The notes: generated by a model not told the origin, from the letters alone. A stretch of DNA of 47,091 bases from Deltaproteobacteria bacterium (GCA_004283055.1 SHLP01000014.1:1-47091); one strand, 5' to 3'. Positions 30,824 through 40,966 are shown, numbered from the stretch's first letter. Numbers and translations: made by a program.

Positions 30824-32923
30824 ATGCCGCGGATCTGCCTTCTACTCATCCTCGCGAGTTGTGCCACTGTCCCCAAGCCCTCTCCCGAGCCGACCGACAT
30901 GCCGCCGCCCGTTGCCGCAAAGAAGCCCCACAGTGTCACGCTGCACCGAGACACGCGCGACGACGACTATTTCTGGCTCCGCGAGAAAGGCTCGGAAGAC
31001 GTGACCGCGTATCTGAACGCTGAAAACGCGTACGCCGACGTGCAGATGGCGCCGACCGCCGAGCTTCGGAAGACACTCTACGAAGAGATCGTCCGGCGGA
31101 TTCAGGAGACCGACCAGAGCGCTCCGTATCGCAAGGGAGAGTTCGAATACTACCATCGCACCGAAGAGGGGAAGCAGTACCGAACCTATTGTCGACGTGC
31201 GCCGGGAAAGCCCGAGAGCGAGCAGATACTCCTCGACATGAATGAGCTCGCCCGAGGACGCCCGTTCCTCGGGCTCGGGGCATACGAAGTATCTCCGGAC
31301 GGTCGCTACCTCGCCCTTTCTCTGGATGAGACAGGCTTCCGCGACTACACGCTGCAGATCAAAGATCTTCGGTCGGGTGAGTTGCTTTCCCTTCGAATCG
31401 AAAAGGTGAAATCAGTCGCTTGGGCGAGCGAGAGCAAAACGCTTTTCTACACGGTCGATGACGAGACCAAACGGGCCCACCGACTACTGCGGCACCGGCT
31501 TGGCTCAGCGGGCGAAGATGCGCTTCTCTATCAGGAGGACGACGAGAGATTTCGGGTCGCGGTCTGGCGTTCGCGGAGCGGCGAATACGTCTTCATGGGC
31601 GCCTTCAGCCATACGACGAGCGAGATTCAGTTTCTCCGGGCGTCCGAGCCACGAGGCGAGTGGCAAATGATCGCCGAGCGCAGTCAAGACCACGAATACG
31701 ACGTTTCACATCGCGGCGGCGACTTCCTGATTCGGACGAACGACCGGGGTCGCAACTTCCGCGTCGTCCGGGCTCCGGTCGACAGCCCCGGTCCGTCGTC
31801 TTGGAAAGAGATGGTTCCGCATCGCGACGGCGTGATGATCGAGGGGCTCGACGTATTCGAGGGCTTCTACGTGCTACTCGAACGGGAGACTGGGCTTCCC
31901 TACGTTCGTGTGTCGCGCTTTGACGATGGCAGCTCCCATCGTATTGGGATCGCGGAGCCGGTGTATGCCGTCTATCCGGGCCGCAACGAAGAGTTTTCGG
32001 CGAGCGCCTATCGATTCCGCTACGAGTCTCTCACGACGCCGGATTCCGTGTTTGACTACGACGTTGCATCGAAGGGCCGCAAATTGGTGAAGCAGCTCGA
32101 AGTGCTTGGCGGATACGACCCTGCCGCCTACGAGTCGGAGCGACTCTGGGCGACCGCCGAAGACGGCACGCAGGTCCCGATTTCGCTCGTCTATAAAATG
32201 GGGGCGCCGCGAGACGGCTCGGCGCGGATGCTGCTCGCGGGATACGGCTCGTATGGCTACCCGTATCCTACCGGTTTTTCGCATTCCCGCGTGAGCCTGC
32301 TCGACCGCGGGTTCACGGTCGCCATCGCGCACGTCCGCGGTGGCGGCGAGCTCGGGAAAGCGTGGCACGACCGCGGCCGCATGGAGCACAAGATGAACAC
32401 CTTCACGGACTTCATCGCGGTTGCCGAGCATCTCATCGCGAAGGGGTATACAAGCAGTAACCGGCTGGCAATTCAGGGCGGAAGCGCCGGCGGCCTGCTC
32501 ATGGGCGCGGTCAGCAATCTCCGGCCAGACCTATTCCGCGCAGTCGTTTCGCTCGTTCCATTCGTGGATGTGCTCAACACGATGCTCGACGACAGCCTGC
32601 CGCTTACCGTCGGCGAGTACGAAGAGTGGGGAAACCCAAATGAGCGTGACGCGTACTTCCGGATCAAGGCGTACTGCCCTTACACGAACATCGAGGCCCA
32701 GCCCTACCCGGCGATGCTAATTCGCACGTCGCTCAACGACAGCCAGGTGATGTACTGGGAGCCTGCCAAGTACGTGGCGAAGCTGAGGGCGCACAAGACC
32801 GATGGCAATCGGCTGCTCTTCAAGATCAACATGGAAGCGGGCCACGGCGGCGCATCGGGTCGCTACGACTACTTGAAAGAGACGGCGCTGGACTATGCGT
32901 TCATCCTGACGGAGTTGCAGTAG
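30824..32923 (+). CDS. Oligopeptidase B-like serine peptidase (S9A), lipoprotein
   Basis: The product is 699 residues, the normal length for the prolyl-oligopeptidase/oligopeptidase B family. A lipoprotein signal (LLLILASC) is unusual for this family, which is often cytoplasmic, and suggests an envelope location. The N-terminal region (DDDYFWLREK and following) leads into a beta-propeller. The C-terminal alpha/beta hydrolase has catalytic Ser554 in QGGSAGGLLMG and His674 in EAGHGGASGRYD. VGEYEEWGNP and the LIRTSLNDSQVMYWEP segment carrying the Asp are as in oligopeptidase B. It would cut short peptides after basic residues. Together with the PBP4 gene and the peptide-binding lipoprotein, it suggests envelope peptide turnover. 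Confidence 0.92.
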   Translation: MPRICLLLILASCATVPKPSPEPTDMPPPVAAKKPHSVTLHRDTRDDDYFWLREKGSEDVTAYLNAENAYADVQMAPTAELRKTLYEEIVRRIQETDQSAPYRKGEFEYYHRTEEGKQYRTYCRRAPGKPESEQILLDMNELARGRPFLGLGAYEVSPDGRYLALSLDETGFRDYTLQIKDLRSGELLSLRIEKVKSVAWASESKTLFYTVDDETKRAHRLLRHRLGSAGEDALLYQEDDERFRVAVWRSRSGEYVFMGAFSHTTSEIQFLRASEPRGEWQMIAERSQDHEYDVSHRGGDFLIRTNDRGRNFRVVRAPVDSPGPSSWKEMVPHRDGVMIEGLDVFEGFYVLLERETGLPYVRVSRFDDGSSHRIGIAEPVYAVYPGRNEEFSASAYRFRYESLTTPDSVFDYDVASKGRKLVKQLEVLGGYDPAAYESERLWATAEDGTQVPISLVYKMGAPRDGSARMLLAGYGSYGYPYPTGFSHSRVSLLDRGFTVAIAHVRGGGELGKAWHDRGRMEHKMNTFTDFIAVAEHLIAKGYTSSNRLAIQGGSAGGLLMGAVSNLRPDLFRAVVSLVPFVDVLNTMLDDSLPLTVGEYEEWGNPNERDAYFRIKAYCPYTNIEAQPYPAMLIRTSLNDSQVMYWEPAKYVAKLRAHKTDGNRLLFKINMEAGHGGASGRYDYLKETALDYAFILTELQ

Positions 32924-32976
32924 AGGCAAGACCGGGGCGCAAGAAATGGTGCGACACGGGGCTGCGTCGAACGGGG

Positions 32977-33027
32977 CGGCTTGCAAAGCTGGCCGGAGGG
33001 GCTTGGGGCCCGAGGCCACGCAAGCCG
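32977..33027. other. Nested imperfect stem-loop in a gene-free stretch
   Basis: The 291-bp stretch between the oligopeptidase and the Notum-like gene has no credible gene. It contains an inverted repeat, CGGCTTGC at 32977-32984 and GCAAGCCG at 33020-33027. A second stem, TGGCC/GGCCA, is nested inside (32990-32994 and 33014-33018), and a short third one (GGGC/GCCC) sits at the tip. No T-run follows on either strand, so it is not a standard intrinsic terminator. It may be a processing or termination structure of the oligopeptidase transcript. Confidence 0.45.
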
Positions 33028-33214
33028 ATCCAGGGAGGACTACGGGTGGTTGTGGACGCGCGAACGCCGGCTAGATCCTCTTGTTCGACGAACCCGCGGT
33101 CGCCGATGTCCGAATTCGTCCAGGTCTGGAATCCACGGTCGCTGGCTTCTCCTTCATCTTCGGCCCAACCTGTGATAGTCGTATTGCCGTTTGGTTTGGG
33201 TCTCGGAGGTGTGC

Positions 33215-35365
33215 ATGCGTTTCAGCACGAAGCGACTCGTCGCGTGTGTGATTTGTGTTTACTGGGTCTTCTCTCTTTATGGCGTAGGCTGTGAGCGAGA
33301 CCTCCCCACGTACGCATCGATCACTTCGCCGACCCAAGGCTCGGCGGTAGCTGCGAACGGCACCTTCACGGCGTCGGTCAACTTCCCCAGCACGCTGACC
33401 TCAGCTTCGATCGTCCAGATCGAGATTCAATCGGGCCCGGGCACATCGTTCGACATCACATCGCAGTTTTTGCCGTCCGGGCAGTCGGACTTCGACGGCG
33501 CGGCGAGTGCCTCCGCAGTTCTAGATGCAATCGTGCTCAACCTGACCCCAGGTCCCCAAACGCTCTACGTTCGAGTGGATGATGACGGCGTCGGCGGCCT
33601 CACGACCACCCTCGTCAACTTCACCTGGCTTCCAGTCGACGCGTGTGAGGACGCTGCCGGTGCTGCTCTCAGTCTGTGTTTCATAGCAGCGAGCGACGCA
33701 ACGCAGCAGTGCTATATCGATACGCGAAGTGCTTGCAGCCCCACGGATCCGGCGCTGGTGGCTGCCGAGAGCTCCTTGCGAGCGACGGTCACCAGTGCAT
33801 GTGACGACGGTTCGCCGGGCAGCGCTGCTGCAGCAACCGCCCTCGCCGATCAGCTGATGGAGCAATGCCTCGGAAATCCCGCCACGCTCGCAGCACGAGT
33901 GTTTGGGGGACCGCACGCGAAATCGTTGGCCGGGACGACGAGCGGCGACGCCTTTGAGACGTGCCTGGATTCGGCGTACGCCGAAAGCGCAGACCTTCTC
34001 GACTTCGCGTTCAACGCACAGCGGGCTTGCGTAGTCAGCGGCGCAGCCTGCGCAACGGTCGATGCGGACATTGCCACGGCTGAATCGCAAGCCGTAGCCG
34101 CCGTGGAAGCCGCTTGCTCGGGCGGAGGTCTGCTGGCCTTCGTCGCCGGAAGCAGCCCCAACGTGATGCTCGGACGAGTCAAAGAGCAAAGCGACTGCAT
34201 GATGGCGGCCGCCCATGCGAACACGTCGCCATTGAGTCTCGGATGCGGGCCGCGGCCTGAAGTCACGGTGCCCCCGCGCGGCGTTCCAACTCAAGTGATT
34301 CTCGATAGCACCGAATGGAGAAGCCGCTGCGGCGACGGCTCGGACTACGCGTTCTATCTTCGCCTCGCGCCTTCAGGCGAAGCGATTGAAAACCTGATCG
34401 TGCACCTCGAGGGCGGTGGCATCTGTCTCTTCGAGAGCGATTGCACGTCGCGTTTCAACAGCTCGCCCGGTTTGTTCAATGCACAGGACAACACGTTCCC
34501 CGACAGCGGGTACTTGAACACCGACGACACCGTCAACCCGTTTGGCAACTGGTCGATGATGTTCCTGCCGTACTGCACCCAGGATATCTTCACGGGTGGC
34601 GGAACCACCGAAACATTCCCAGGCGGCCTGTCGGTGGAGCGGCACGGCGCCCTCAACGTCCGCGAGGCGCTACGCTACGCGCGCGACGCCATCTGGGCCG
34701 AGCTTCGGACCTTCGGACAGGACTATCGCGCGGACCAGATGAAGGTCATCTTCGCTGGCTCTTCGGCCGGCGGTTTCGGCGCGCAGTACAACGGGCACTA
34801 CCCGCTCGATGAGCTGCGCTGGATTAACACAACGCTAGCGCCTGACTCGTCCTTGGCCCTCGCGGGCGGCCTGCAATCGTTGCCGGGGCTCGTCACGCTC
34901 AAAGCGCCGGAGAGCGTTTGGAACGTGACGCCTTTCCTTGCGCCGTACTGCTTCGCGTCCGACTGCATCCTCGGGGAGGTCATGTTCCCCGCGCACTCGG
35001 AGCGTCTCGGCGCGACGCCGATGCAGCAACTCCTCAACATTTCCCCGCAGTGGGACGACACGCAGACGAGTACGACCTATTTTGCCGACGAGACGACCTG
35101 GACGAATGCGGCCCGGCAGACCTACTGCGATCTGCAGGGCACCCCCAACGTGCACTACTTCATGCCGGCCAATGTTTCGCCGCAGCACACGTATCTGAGA
35201 GTCGAGAACCTCTTCCAGACGCAGTCTGCAGCGGGCGTGACCTTGAAGGACTGGCTCGCCGACGCCATCGCCAATCCTGCGGCCGTTGTGGACGCAGTCG
35301 AGGAAGGATCCCTCACGACGGTCCAACCCGGTGTTAATCCGTTTACTTGCACGGTTGCCCCGTAG
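33215..35365 (+). CDS. Notum/pectin acetylesterase-like lipoprotein with duplicated Cys-rich module
   Basis: The product is 716 residues; ATG 33215 has a strong GGAGGT ribosome-binding site. The signal peptide ends VFSLYGVGC, a lipobox. Residues about 20-145 look like an Ig-type beta domain. Residues about 145-345 contain two related Cys-rich helical modules (compare [15 protein letters not shown] with [15 protein letters not shown]). From about 350 to the end is a carboxylesterase of the pectin acetylesterase/Notum family: [14 protein letters not shown] for the oxyanion region, Ser517 in [17 protein letters not shown] for the nucleophile, and a C-terminal QHTYL for the likely His. Such enzymes remove acetyl or acyl groups from polysaccharides or other substrates. 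The substrate here is unknown. Confidence 0.85.
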   Translation: MRFSTKRLVACVICVYWVFSLYGVGCERDLPTYASITSPTQGSAVAANGTFTASVNFPSTLTSASIVQIEIQSGPGTSFDITSQFLPSGQSDFDGAASASAVLDAIVLNLTPGPQTLYVRVDDDGVGGLTTTLVNFTWLPVDACEDAAGAALSLCFIAASDATQQCYIDTRSACSPTDPALVAAESSLRATVTSACDDGSPGSAAAATALADQLMEQCLGNPATLAARVFGGPHAKSLAGTTSGDAFETCLDSAYAESADLLDFAFNAQRACVVSGAACATVDADIATAESQAVAAVEAACSGGGLLAFVAGSSPNVMLGRVKEQSDCMMAAAHANTSPLSLGCGPRPEVTVPPRGVPTQVILDSTEWRSRCGDGSDYAFYLRLAPSGEAIENLIVHLEGGGICLFESDCTSRFNSSPGLFNAQDNTFPDSGYLNTDDTVNPFGNWSMMFLPYCTQDIFTGGGTTETFPGGLSVERHGALNVREALRYARDAIWAELRTFGQDYRADQMKVIFAGSSAGGFGAQYNGHYPLDELRWINTTLAPDSSLALAGGLQSLPGLVTLKAPESVWNVTPFLAPYCFASDCILGEVMFPAHSERLGATPMQQLLNISPQWDDTQTSTTYFADETTWTNAARQTYCDLQGTPNVHYFMPANVSPQHTYLRVENLFQTQSAAGVTLKDWLADAIANPAAVVDAVEEGSLTTVQPGVNPFTCTVAP

Positions 35366-35504
35366 GCTTGCGGGCTGGCTGGGGTCTTGACCGAGCGCTC
35401 CTCGCGCTATCTCGTTTCGCCGATCTCCCAGTCTTGATCGACCGAAAGACGGCCGGCCGTCCTGCCGGGATCAAAGATAGACGCCTCGTTCGCCCAATAC
35501 GCAA

Positions 35505-35536
35505 CAAAAAACGCCGGCGGGTCTCCCCACCGGCGT
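35505..35536 (-). terminator. Intrinsic terminator downstream of the sigma factor gene
   Basis: Reading the minus strand, an 11-bp stem (ACGCCGG, one mismatch, GGG) closes a four-base loop and is followed by a run of six T residues. It lies 22 bp past the sigma-factor stop. This is the only clear Rho-independent terminator I found in the window. Confidence 0.9.
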
Positions 35537-35558
35537 CTCGGTCGTGCGAGCGCTTAGC

Positions 35559-36938
35559 TCACTCCTTGATCTGTCGCCGAATCTTCCCGAGCGCCTGCTC
35601 TTGCAGCTGCCGGATTCGCTCGCGGGAGAGATTGTATTTGTCGCCGATCTCTTTGAGAGTGAGCTCGTCTTCGTCGTCGAGGCCGAAGCGCCAGCGGAGG
35701 ATGCGTGCCTCCATCGGGGTCAGCGTGTCGAGAAGCCTACGTACCTCGTCGCTCCACTTCCGGGAGACGAGCTGCTCGTAGGGCGTCGGGACGTTTTCCT
35801 CCTCGAGGAAGTCGATGAACTTGCGGCCGTCCTCGTCGTTGACCGGACGGTCGAGGGAAAACGGGGTCTCGGCCCAGTAGCCCTTGATCTTCTCGAGCTT
35901 CTCGGCGGCGATGCCGGTTTCCTTTTCGAGCTCTTCAGGCGTCGGCTCCTTGCCGGTGCGGGTGGCGATGGCCTGGGTGGCACGCGCGACGCGGTTGTAC
36001 GTGTCGAGCATGTGCACGGGGATACGAACTGCGCGGCCCTTGTCGGCGAGCGCGCGGCTGATCGCGTGGCGAATCCACCACGAGGCGTATGTGCTGAAGC
36101 GGTAACCGCGGTTGTGATCGAAACGCTCGACGGCCTTCATCAGGCCGATGTTGCCCTCTTGGATGAGGTCGATGAGCGGCAGCCGGCCGCGGTTGTAGCG
36201 GCGTGCGATCGAGACCACCAGCCGAAGGTTTGCCGCGACGAAGCGGTTTTTCGCGCGCTGCTGCGCTTTTTGCGCAACGCGCACGCTCTGCAGGAAGCGT
36301 TTGAACGACGGGGTCATCCGGACGTGGTCGCCAACGATGTCTCGCTCGTCGGCGAAGTCACCTGCCAGGCGGTGCACGGCGCGGTCGGACTCCTGAACGA
36401 AGAGACGGTCGCTATCGAGCTCGCGCATTTTCGTCGAAAGCTGGAGACAAAGGGCAGCCCAGCGCACTTCCTGCCGCTTTCCGAGCTTGTCCGCCTTGGA
36501 GCTCTTGCAAAGCTTGCGCAGCGAAGCGAGCTCGGGGAGCGGTTGGTCCTCGACCCGACGCTCGATGACGGCGGCGACGCTCTCGAAGCAGGCCGGATAG
36601 CTGAGCAGAGCTTCCCAGTAGGCGATTTCGAGACGCTCGACCTGCTTGGCGGCTTCGATTTCTTCTTGGGGCGTGAGCACGCGATGGCCGATCATCTCTC
36701 GGAAGTACCGAGTGAGGGTCGAATCCCCGGCGCCCTGCCGCTCGAACTCCTTGAGGGCCTTTTCGCTTTCGACACGCGCCTTCTCGAGTTGCTCCTTGCT
36801 GGGCTCGGCGGACGACGCTGCCGGAGCCTGCGCGGGCTTCTGCGCCTCGGCTTCCGCCTTCGGCTCCGCCTGCTTGGACGCCCTGGCCGTCACCTGGCTC
36901 TTCCTCGTGGTTTGTCTTGTCGCTGCCTGTCGTGCCAT
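35559..36938 (-). CDS. RNA polymerase sigma-70 family factor (RpoD-like, group 1/2)
   Basis: The product is 459 residues. The first 60 are Ala/Lys/Gln-rich and probably disordered; no region 1.1 is recognisable. Region 1.2 begins at [21 protein letters not shown] non-conserved insert of about 100 residues follows. Region 2 contains [33 protein letters not shown] and [17 protein letters not shown]. Region 3 holds [11 protein letters not shown], and region 4.2 ends with [19 protein letters not shown]. The core regions are full-strength, so it recognises standard -35/-10 promoters. The missing region 1.1 suggests a group 2 (alternative, stationary-phase type) factor rather than the housekeeping one. 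A ribosome-binding AGAGGG precedes the ATG and a terminator follows. Confidence 0.92.
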   Translation of the reverse strand: MARQAATRQTTRKSQVTARASKQAEPKAEAEAQKPAQAPAASSAEPSKEQLEKARVESEKALKEFERQGAGDSTLTRYFREMIGHRVLTPQEEIEAAKQVERLEIAYWEALLSYPACFESVAAVIERRVEDQPLPELASLRKLCKSSKADKLGKRQEVRWAALCLQLSTKMRELDSDRLFVQESDRAVHRLAGDFADERDIVGDHVRMTPSFKRFLQSVRVAQKAQQRAKNRFVAANLRLVVSIARRYNRGRLPLIDLIQEGNIGLMKAVERFDHNRGYRFSTYASWWIRHAISRALADKGRAVRIPVHMLDTYNRVARATQAIATRTGKEPTPEELEKETGIAAEKLEKIKGYWAETPFSLDRPVNDEDGRKFIDFLEEENVPTPYEQLVSRKWSDEVRRLLDTLTPMEARILRWRFGLDDEDELTLKEIGDKYNLSRERIRQLQEQALGKIRRQIKE

Positions 36939-37179
36939 GTTCCCTCTTGCCTCCCGGTGGCGCCCTCAATCCGTGGCGCCCCGCCTCATTGGGCTGAACA
37001 ACTGCAACCGCCGAACGCTTCCATCGGTCGTGAACCAATCGCTCGATCGAAAACGAGATGCATGCACCATGCCGGAATGCCTGGCGGAGCTGACCTCGCC
37101 CTTCGGGCGCTTGTATTTTGTCGTGGGAGTAACTCGGACTATATGGGTCCGTGGGTGGAGATGAGAAGGGGTATTCGAC

Positions 37180-38901
37180 GTGTTTATGCGGAGAAATTCC
37201 AGTGAAAAGCGGGCTCGTACCGAGTTACTAAAATCGGTCCGTGCCCGGATGCCCCTCGCCCTGGCCAGCCTCGTCGCGATGGTCGTGTCCGCCGCGGCCA
37301 CTGCCGGCTACGCTTGGCTCGTCGGCCCGCTCGTGCGCACTTGGGAAGGCAATTCAGGGGTTGAGAGCGCTTGGGGGGCTTTGCCGGTCCCGAGCCTGAG
37401 CGTCCCCCAGATCGTGGGCCTGCTGCTCGGGCTTGGTCTCTTGAGAGCGCTCTCCGAGACGCTCCGGACCCACCTCGCGTCCAAGCTCCAGTTGGGTGTG
37501 ATTCGCGAATTTCGCGGCAAATTGCTGGCACACGTCTTGGCCCTCGAGCCTGCGAGCTTGCTCGCGTGGCGGCGTGGGGAGCTGTCATCGCGGATTCAGG
37601 TCGAGGTGCATGGGGTTCGGATCCTCCTCCATATGGGGGTCGGCCAGGGCATTCGAAGCATGCTGGTGGCTACGGCGCTAGCCAGTGTGGCGCTCAGGGT
37701 GGATACTGCGTTAGCCATCCCGGGACTTCTGGTCCTTCCTTTCGCCGTCCTGCTAATCCTGGCGGCGGCCCGCCCGGCAAGGAAGCTGCAGCGTGAGTTG
37801 TTTGCGGCCGAGTCGGCGGTGGTGGGCCGCACAGGCGAGGCCATCGACGGGGCGGCGGTCCTTCGGGCGTTCGGCGCGACGGCGTCCATGTGGGAGAGCA
37901 TCGACGAGGCTTCGACCCGCTCCGAGCAGCGCGGGGTCGCTGCCGAGAGCTGGGGCGCTGCCGCAGGGCCGATGGTGGAGCTTGCGGCGGCGCTCGGCGT
38001 TGCGCTGGTGTTCGCGTTTGCCTGGTCCGGTCGGAGCACCGTCGACCTCGCGAGCGCCGGTACGGTGCTGGTCGCCCTCCTCTTGATGTATCGGCCGTTG
38101 CACGGCATCGCCCAAGCGGTCTTCGGCTGGTGGTCGGGTTTGGCGTCGCTCGATCGGCTCGATGAGCTCTTCGCTGCGTCCATCGAGCCGGCCGAACCGT
38201 TCCCTGCTTCGACGGACGAGGTCAGGTCGCTTGGCTTCGACGGTCTCTGCTTCGACTACGATGGACGGCCGGTGCTTCGTGGCGCCTGTGCGGCGTTTCG
38301 GGGCGGCGAGCTGGTCGCCATCACGGGTGAGAGCGGCGCAGGCAAGTCGACGTTGCTAGCGCTTCTCGCCGGCGTGCTCCCGCCCTCTGCAGGACAGATC
38401 GCCATCGACGGGCAGCCCGCCTCTCGCAGCTCCCTCACGGCCGCGACCGCGTGGATGCCGCAGAGCCCTGCGCTGTTTCGCGACACGATCCTCGGCAATG
38501 TGGCGCTCGGCGTGGGCCGACCGGACCGCGACCGGGCGCTCGAGGTTTGCCAGCGCGTCGACGCGCACGACTTCATTTCGAAGAGGCCACAGGGCTACGA
38601 CGGCGTGCTTCACGAAGGCGGAACCGACCTGTCGACCGGACAGCGTCAGCGCATCTGCCTCGCGCGTGCTCTGTACACAGGCGCCCCCGTTTTGCTGCTG
38701 GACGAGCCGAGCTCCGCGCTCGATGACACACACCAGCGCAGCGTGATTCGTGTTTGCATAGAGCATGCGAACCAAGGAGGTCTCGTCTTCGTCGCAACGC
38801 ATTGCGAGGATTTCCTTCGTCACGCGGACCGCGTGTTAGAGCTGCGGGACGGGACGGTGACCGAGTGGGAACGACGAAGCGAAGATCGGCTCTTGCACTA
38901 G
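37180..38901 (+). CDS. ABC exporter, fused permease and ATPase (MsbA-like)
   Basis: The product is 573 residues. Residues about 20-330 hold some five or six membrane helices (MPLALASLVAMVVSAAATAG, IVGLLLGLGLLRA, MVELAAALGVALVFAFAW). The ATPase domain has Walker A GESGAGKST, Walker B VLLLDEPSSALD and a signature of LSTGQRQR, a small deviation from LSGGQ. Such half-transporters dimerise and export lipids, peptides or drugs. GTG 37180 is the likely start, with AGAAGGGG about 9 bp upstream; ATG 37186 is also possible. The 241 bp upstream contains a small dyad at 37100-37113 (CGCCC/GGGCG) and nothing else I can support. The 3' end overlaps the HEAT-repeat gene by 37 bp. Confidence 0.9.
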   Translation: MFMRRNSSEKRARTELLKSVRARMPLALASLVAMVVSAAATAGYAWLVGPLVRTWEGNSGVESAWGALPVPSLSVPQIVGLLLGLGLLRALSETLRTHLASKLQLGVIREFRGKLLAHVLALEPASLLAWRRGELSSRIQVEVHGVRILLHMGVGQGIRSMLVATALASVALRVDTALAIPGLLVLPFAVLLILAAARPARKLQRELFAAESAVVGRTGEAIDGAAVLRAFGATASMWESIDEASTRSEQRGVAAESWGAAAGPMVELAAALGVALVFAFAWSGRSTVDLASAGTVLVALLLMYRPLHGIAQAVFGWWSGLASLDRLDELFAASIEPAEPFPASTDEVRSLGFDGLCFDYDGRPVLRGACAAFRGGELVAITGESGAGKSTLLALLAGVLPPSAGQIAIDGQPASRSSLTAATAWMPQSPALFRDTILGNVALGVGRPDRDRALEVCQRVDAHDFISKRPQGYDGVLHEGGTDLSTGQRQRICLARALYTGAPVLLLDEPSSALDDTHQRSVIRVCIEHANQGGLVFVATHCEDFLRHADRVLELRDGTVTEWERRSEDRLLH

Positions 38902-40313
38902 CGACCCTTCTCCCGGTTTGGGCGGCCGCGGCGACTGCCGATCCGTCGAGCGATCCGGCTGTGATCGCAGACGCCGTGCGCCAGCTCGACGCCGACCACG
39001 ACCGGGCTGTGGCCGCGGTGTACGTGCTTCAAACCGGCGGCGAGGTCGCGGCAAAGCAAATCGCCGCCGGGTGGCCGACGATTTCGCGCCTTGGCAAGAC
39101 GCGCGCGCTCGACGCGCTCAAACGTCTCGCGCTCAGTCACGACGCAGCGCTCGACGCGCTGATCCAGGCTGCGCGCTCGGACGACGAGGATCTGCGTGAC
39201 AAGGCCCTCCAGACCTTGCGGCAACTCGGTCGTCGAGGGGAGCGCGCCCTGGCGGCGCTCATTGCAGATCCCGCGGTGGGTGACCTCGCTGCTCAGCTTC
39301 TCGCGCGAGCCGATCCCGACTTCGCGCTTCTGCCCCTGCTCGACGCCATGGCAGAGCGGGACGGTGCGAATCGACCCGCACTCCGTGCAGCGCTCGCCGT
39401 AGCGCTGCAGCGCTCTGTGCGAGATCCCGACGCTAAGCTTCTCGCATGGCTCAGAAAAGAGCCTGCGGTCTCGGCCGTTGCAAGCGCTTCGATGGCCTTG
39501 ATCGGACTCGCGGCGCAGCGCGCGCCCATGACTTCTTTCGTCGCCTACGGGGCGTTGCGGTCCGAGGATTTCCCCTCGACGTGGCGCTTGCTTCAATGCG
39601 CCGCGGACGCAGGCCCGAGCGGCGAGATCGACCGATGGGTACAGAGTCACGTCGACGGACCCGAGGAATGGATGCTGCGCCAGGCTGCGGTCGAGGCGAG
39701 TGCCGCGCGGGGACATCGCGAGCTCGCTCGCGCTGCCTTGAAAGATACCAGCCCCCGGGTGCGCGCGAGCGCAGCGTCGGTCCTGTCGGGGGATGATGGC
39801 TCCATGTTGGAGCGCGCCACCCTCGCCCGTCGCGACCCGTGGCCGATGGTGCGGGCTGCTGCCGTGAGCAGTCTTCGAAACGAAGGCGACGCGCTTGCGG
39901 TGGTCGTTGCTTCGGTCGACGATTCGATGTCCCAGGTGCGGGCGGCCGCGATCGAGGTGCTCACCCCGTCGCCTCACGACGAGGGCTGGGACCGGATTCA
40001 CCGACGCCTCCGTGCGCGCGACGAATGGCCGAGGGTCACAGCCGCCGCCATCGACTACGTGGTCGCCCACTGCCGGGCCGATGCGGCCGAGGCCCTTTTC
40101 CGGGTGGTGATGCGCGCGGCGCCCGGCAACGCGCTCACCGAGGACTTGAACAACGCCGCACGGGCGATCGAGGCGCTTCGAGCGCTCGGCAGCCAGGAGG
40201 CGCTTGCCATCGTGGAGCAGCTGAGAGGCACCGAAGGCCTTCCGCCCACGCTGAAAATGGGGCTCGAACAGCCCCTAGCCGAGGACAGTCGCTGCGCCCG
40301 TACAGCGCCCTAG
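38865..40313 (+). CDS. Secreted HEAT-repeat protein
   Basis: The product is 482 residues from a GTG at 38865 inside the end of the ABC exporter gene. The open frame extends upstream to 38754, but this start gives a clean signal peptide (MGTTKRRSALALATLLPVWA, ending AAATA-D). The rest is repeated helical pairs rich in Ala/Leu/Arg of the HEAT type (EDLRDKALQTLRQLGRRGERAL, SPRVRASAASVLSGDD, WPMVRAAAVSSLRNEGDALAVV, MSQVRAAAIEVLTPSPHDEG). HEAT repeats form curved scaffolds for protein binding, here probably periplasmic. Overlap with the exporter gene suggests co-expression. Confidence 0.8.
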   Translation: MGTTKRRSALALATLLPVWAAAATADPSSDPAVIADAVRQLDADHDRAVAAVYVLQTGGEVAAKQIAAGWPTISRLGKTRALDALKRLALSHDAALDALIQAARSDDEDLRDKALQTLRQLGRRGERALAALIADPAVGDLAAQLLARADPDFALLPLLDAMAERDGANRPALRAALAVALQRSVRDPDAKLLAWLRKEPAVSAVASASMALIGLAAQRAPMTSFVAYGALRSEDFPSTWRLLQCAADAGPSGEIDRWVQSHVDGPEEWMLRQAAVEASAARGHRELARAALKDTSPRVRASAASVLSGDDGSMLERATLARRDPWPMVRAAAVSSLRNEGDALAVVVASVDDSMSQVRAAAIEVLTPSPHDEGWDRIHRRLRARDEWPRVTAAAIDYVVAHCRADAAEALFRVVMRAAPGNALTEDLNNAARAIEALRALGSQEALAIVEQLRGTEGLPPTLKMGLEQPLAEDSRCARTAP

Positions 40314-40363
40314 ATTGTCGCTCCCGAATCGCCCGTGTTACTTTGTTCGGGACAGGGGGAAAC

Positions 40364-40966
40364 ATGGGAGCTCGTCTAATAGGCCTGATCGTGGCTGGGG
40401 TGCTGCTGGCCGCCGGCTGTGAACAGATCACGTCCGCTTCGGAGCCCGAAGCCGAAGCAGAACAACTACCCGAAATCGTCCCGAACCTTCCCGAGGTTCC
40501 TACGCTACCGCCGCCGCCGTTCCCGACGACGTACGAAGATGAGTCGTACAGCGTGTATGGCCTGCGTCAGCGTCCGAGCAAAGTGCTCGACGTGGACCTC
40601 GGCGTCACCGGGTACATCGTCGAAATCTACGAGCCGCCTGCCTGCAAGCTGCGCAAAAAAGAAGAGTGTCCCAAAGTTGCCGCTCCGCACATGTTCATCG
40701 CGGACACGGCCGACCAAACGGACCGAGCGGAGCAACTGCTCGTGGTGGGCTATGCCGACAACCAGGAGCAGCTTCAACGCGCGCGCCGCGGTCGCAAAAC
40801 GACCACCATCGCGGGTGAGGTCGTGGTGCCGAAGGACCTCGCGGTCGGGAACAGGGTTCGGGTGAAGGGGCACTTCACGCTCATTTCGTCTGGCGGCTTC
40901 AACACCAGCAACGGGCTTTTGGAGTACGGATCGCACGAGACGCTCGCCAAGGGCTCGGCGAAGTAG
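40364..40966 (+). CDS. Small lipoprotein of unknown function
   Basis: The product is 200 residues. The ATG at 40364 follows AGGGGG, and the signal ends GVLLAAGC, a textbook lipobox. A Glu/Pro-rich linker (residues about 25-65) leads to a beta-rich domain (VDLGVTGYIVEIYEPPAC, then TTTIAGEVVVPKDLAVGNRVRVKGHF). The V-x-G-x-I-V and V-x-V-K-G-H patterns suggest an OB-fold, but this is only a resemblance. Two nearby cysteines (PPACKLRKKEEC) could bond. It lies 50 bp after the HEAT-repeat gene and ends immediately against the convergent DUF4340 gene, with no base between the stop codons. Confidence 0.8.
   Translation: MGARLIGLIVAGVLLAAGCEQITSASEPEAEAEQLPEIVPNLPEVPTLPPPPFPTTYEDESYSVYGLRQRPSKVLDVDLGVTGYIVEIYEPPACKLRKKEECPKVAAPHMFIADTADQTDRAEQLLVVGYADNQEQLQRARRGRKTTTIAGEVVVPKDLAVGNRVRVKGHFTLISSGGFNTSNGLLEYGSHETLAKGSAK

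Noticed and set aside
33046-33294. 82-codon frame upstream of the Notum-like gene
   Set aside because: It overlaps the signal-peptide region of the esterase in another frame, has no ribosome-binding site, and its composition is low-complexity.
37100-37113. Small CGCCC/GGGCG dyad upstream of the ABC exporter as a terminator
   Set aside because: No plus-strand gene ends upstream of it, and the following T-rich stretch is interrupted; it may be only a leader structure.
35544-37205. 553-codon open frame on the plus strand over the sigma factor
   Set aside because: The opposite strand encodes unmistakable sigma regions 1.2-4.2; the plus-strand product has no motif and would run through the terminator hairpin.
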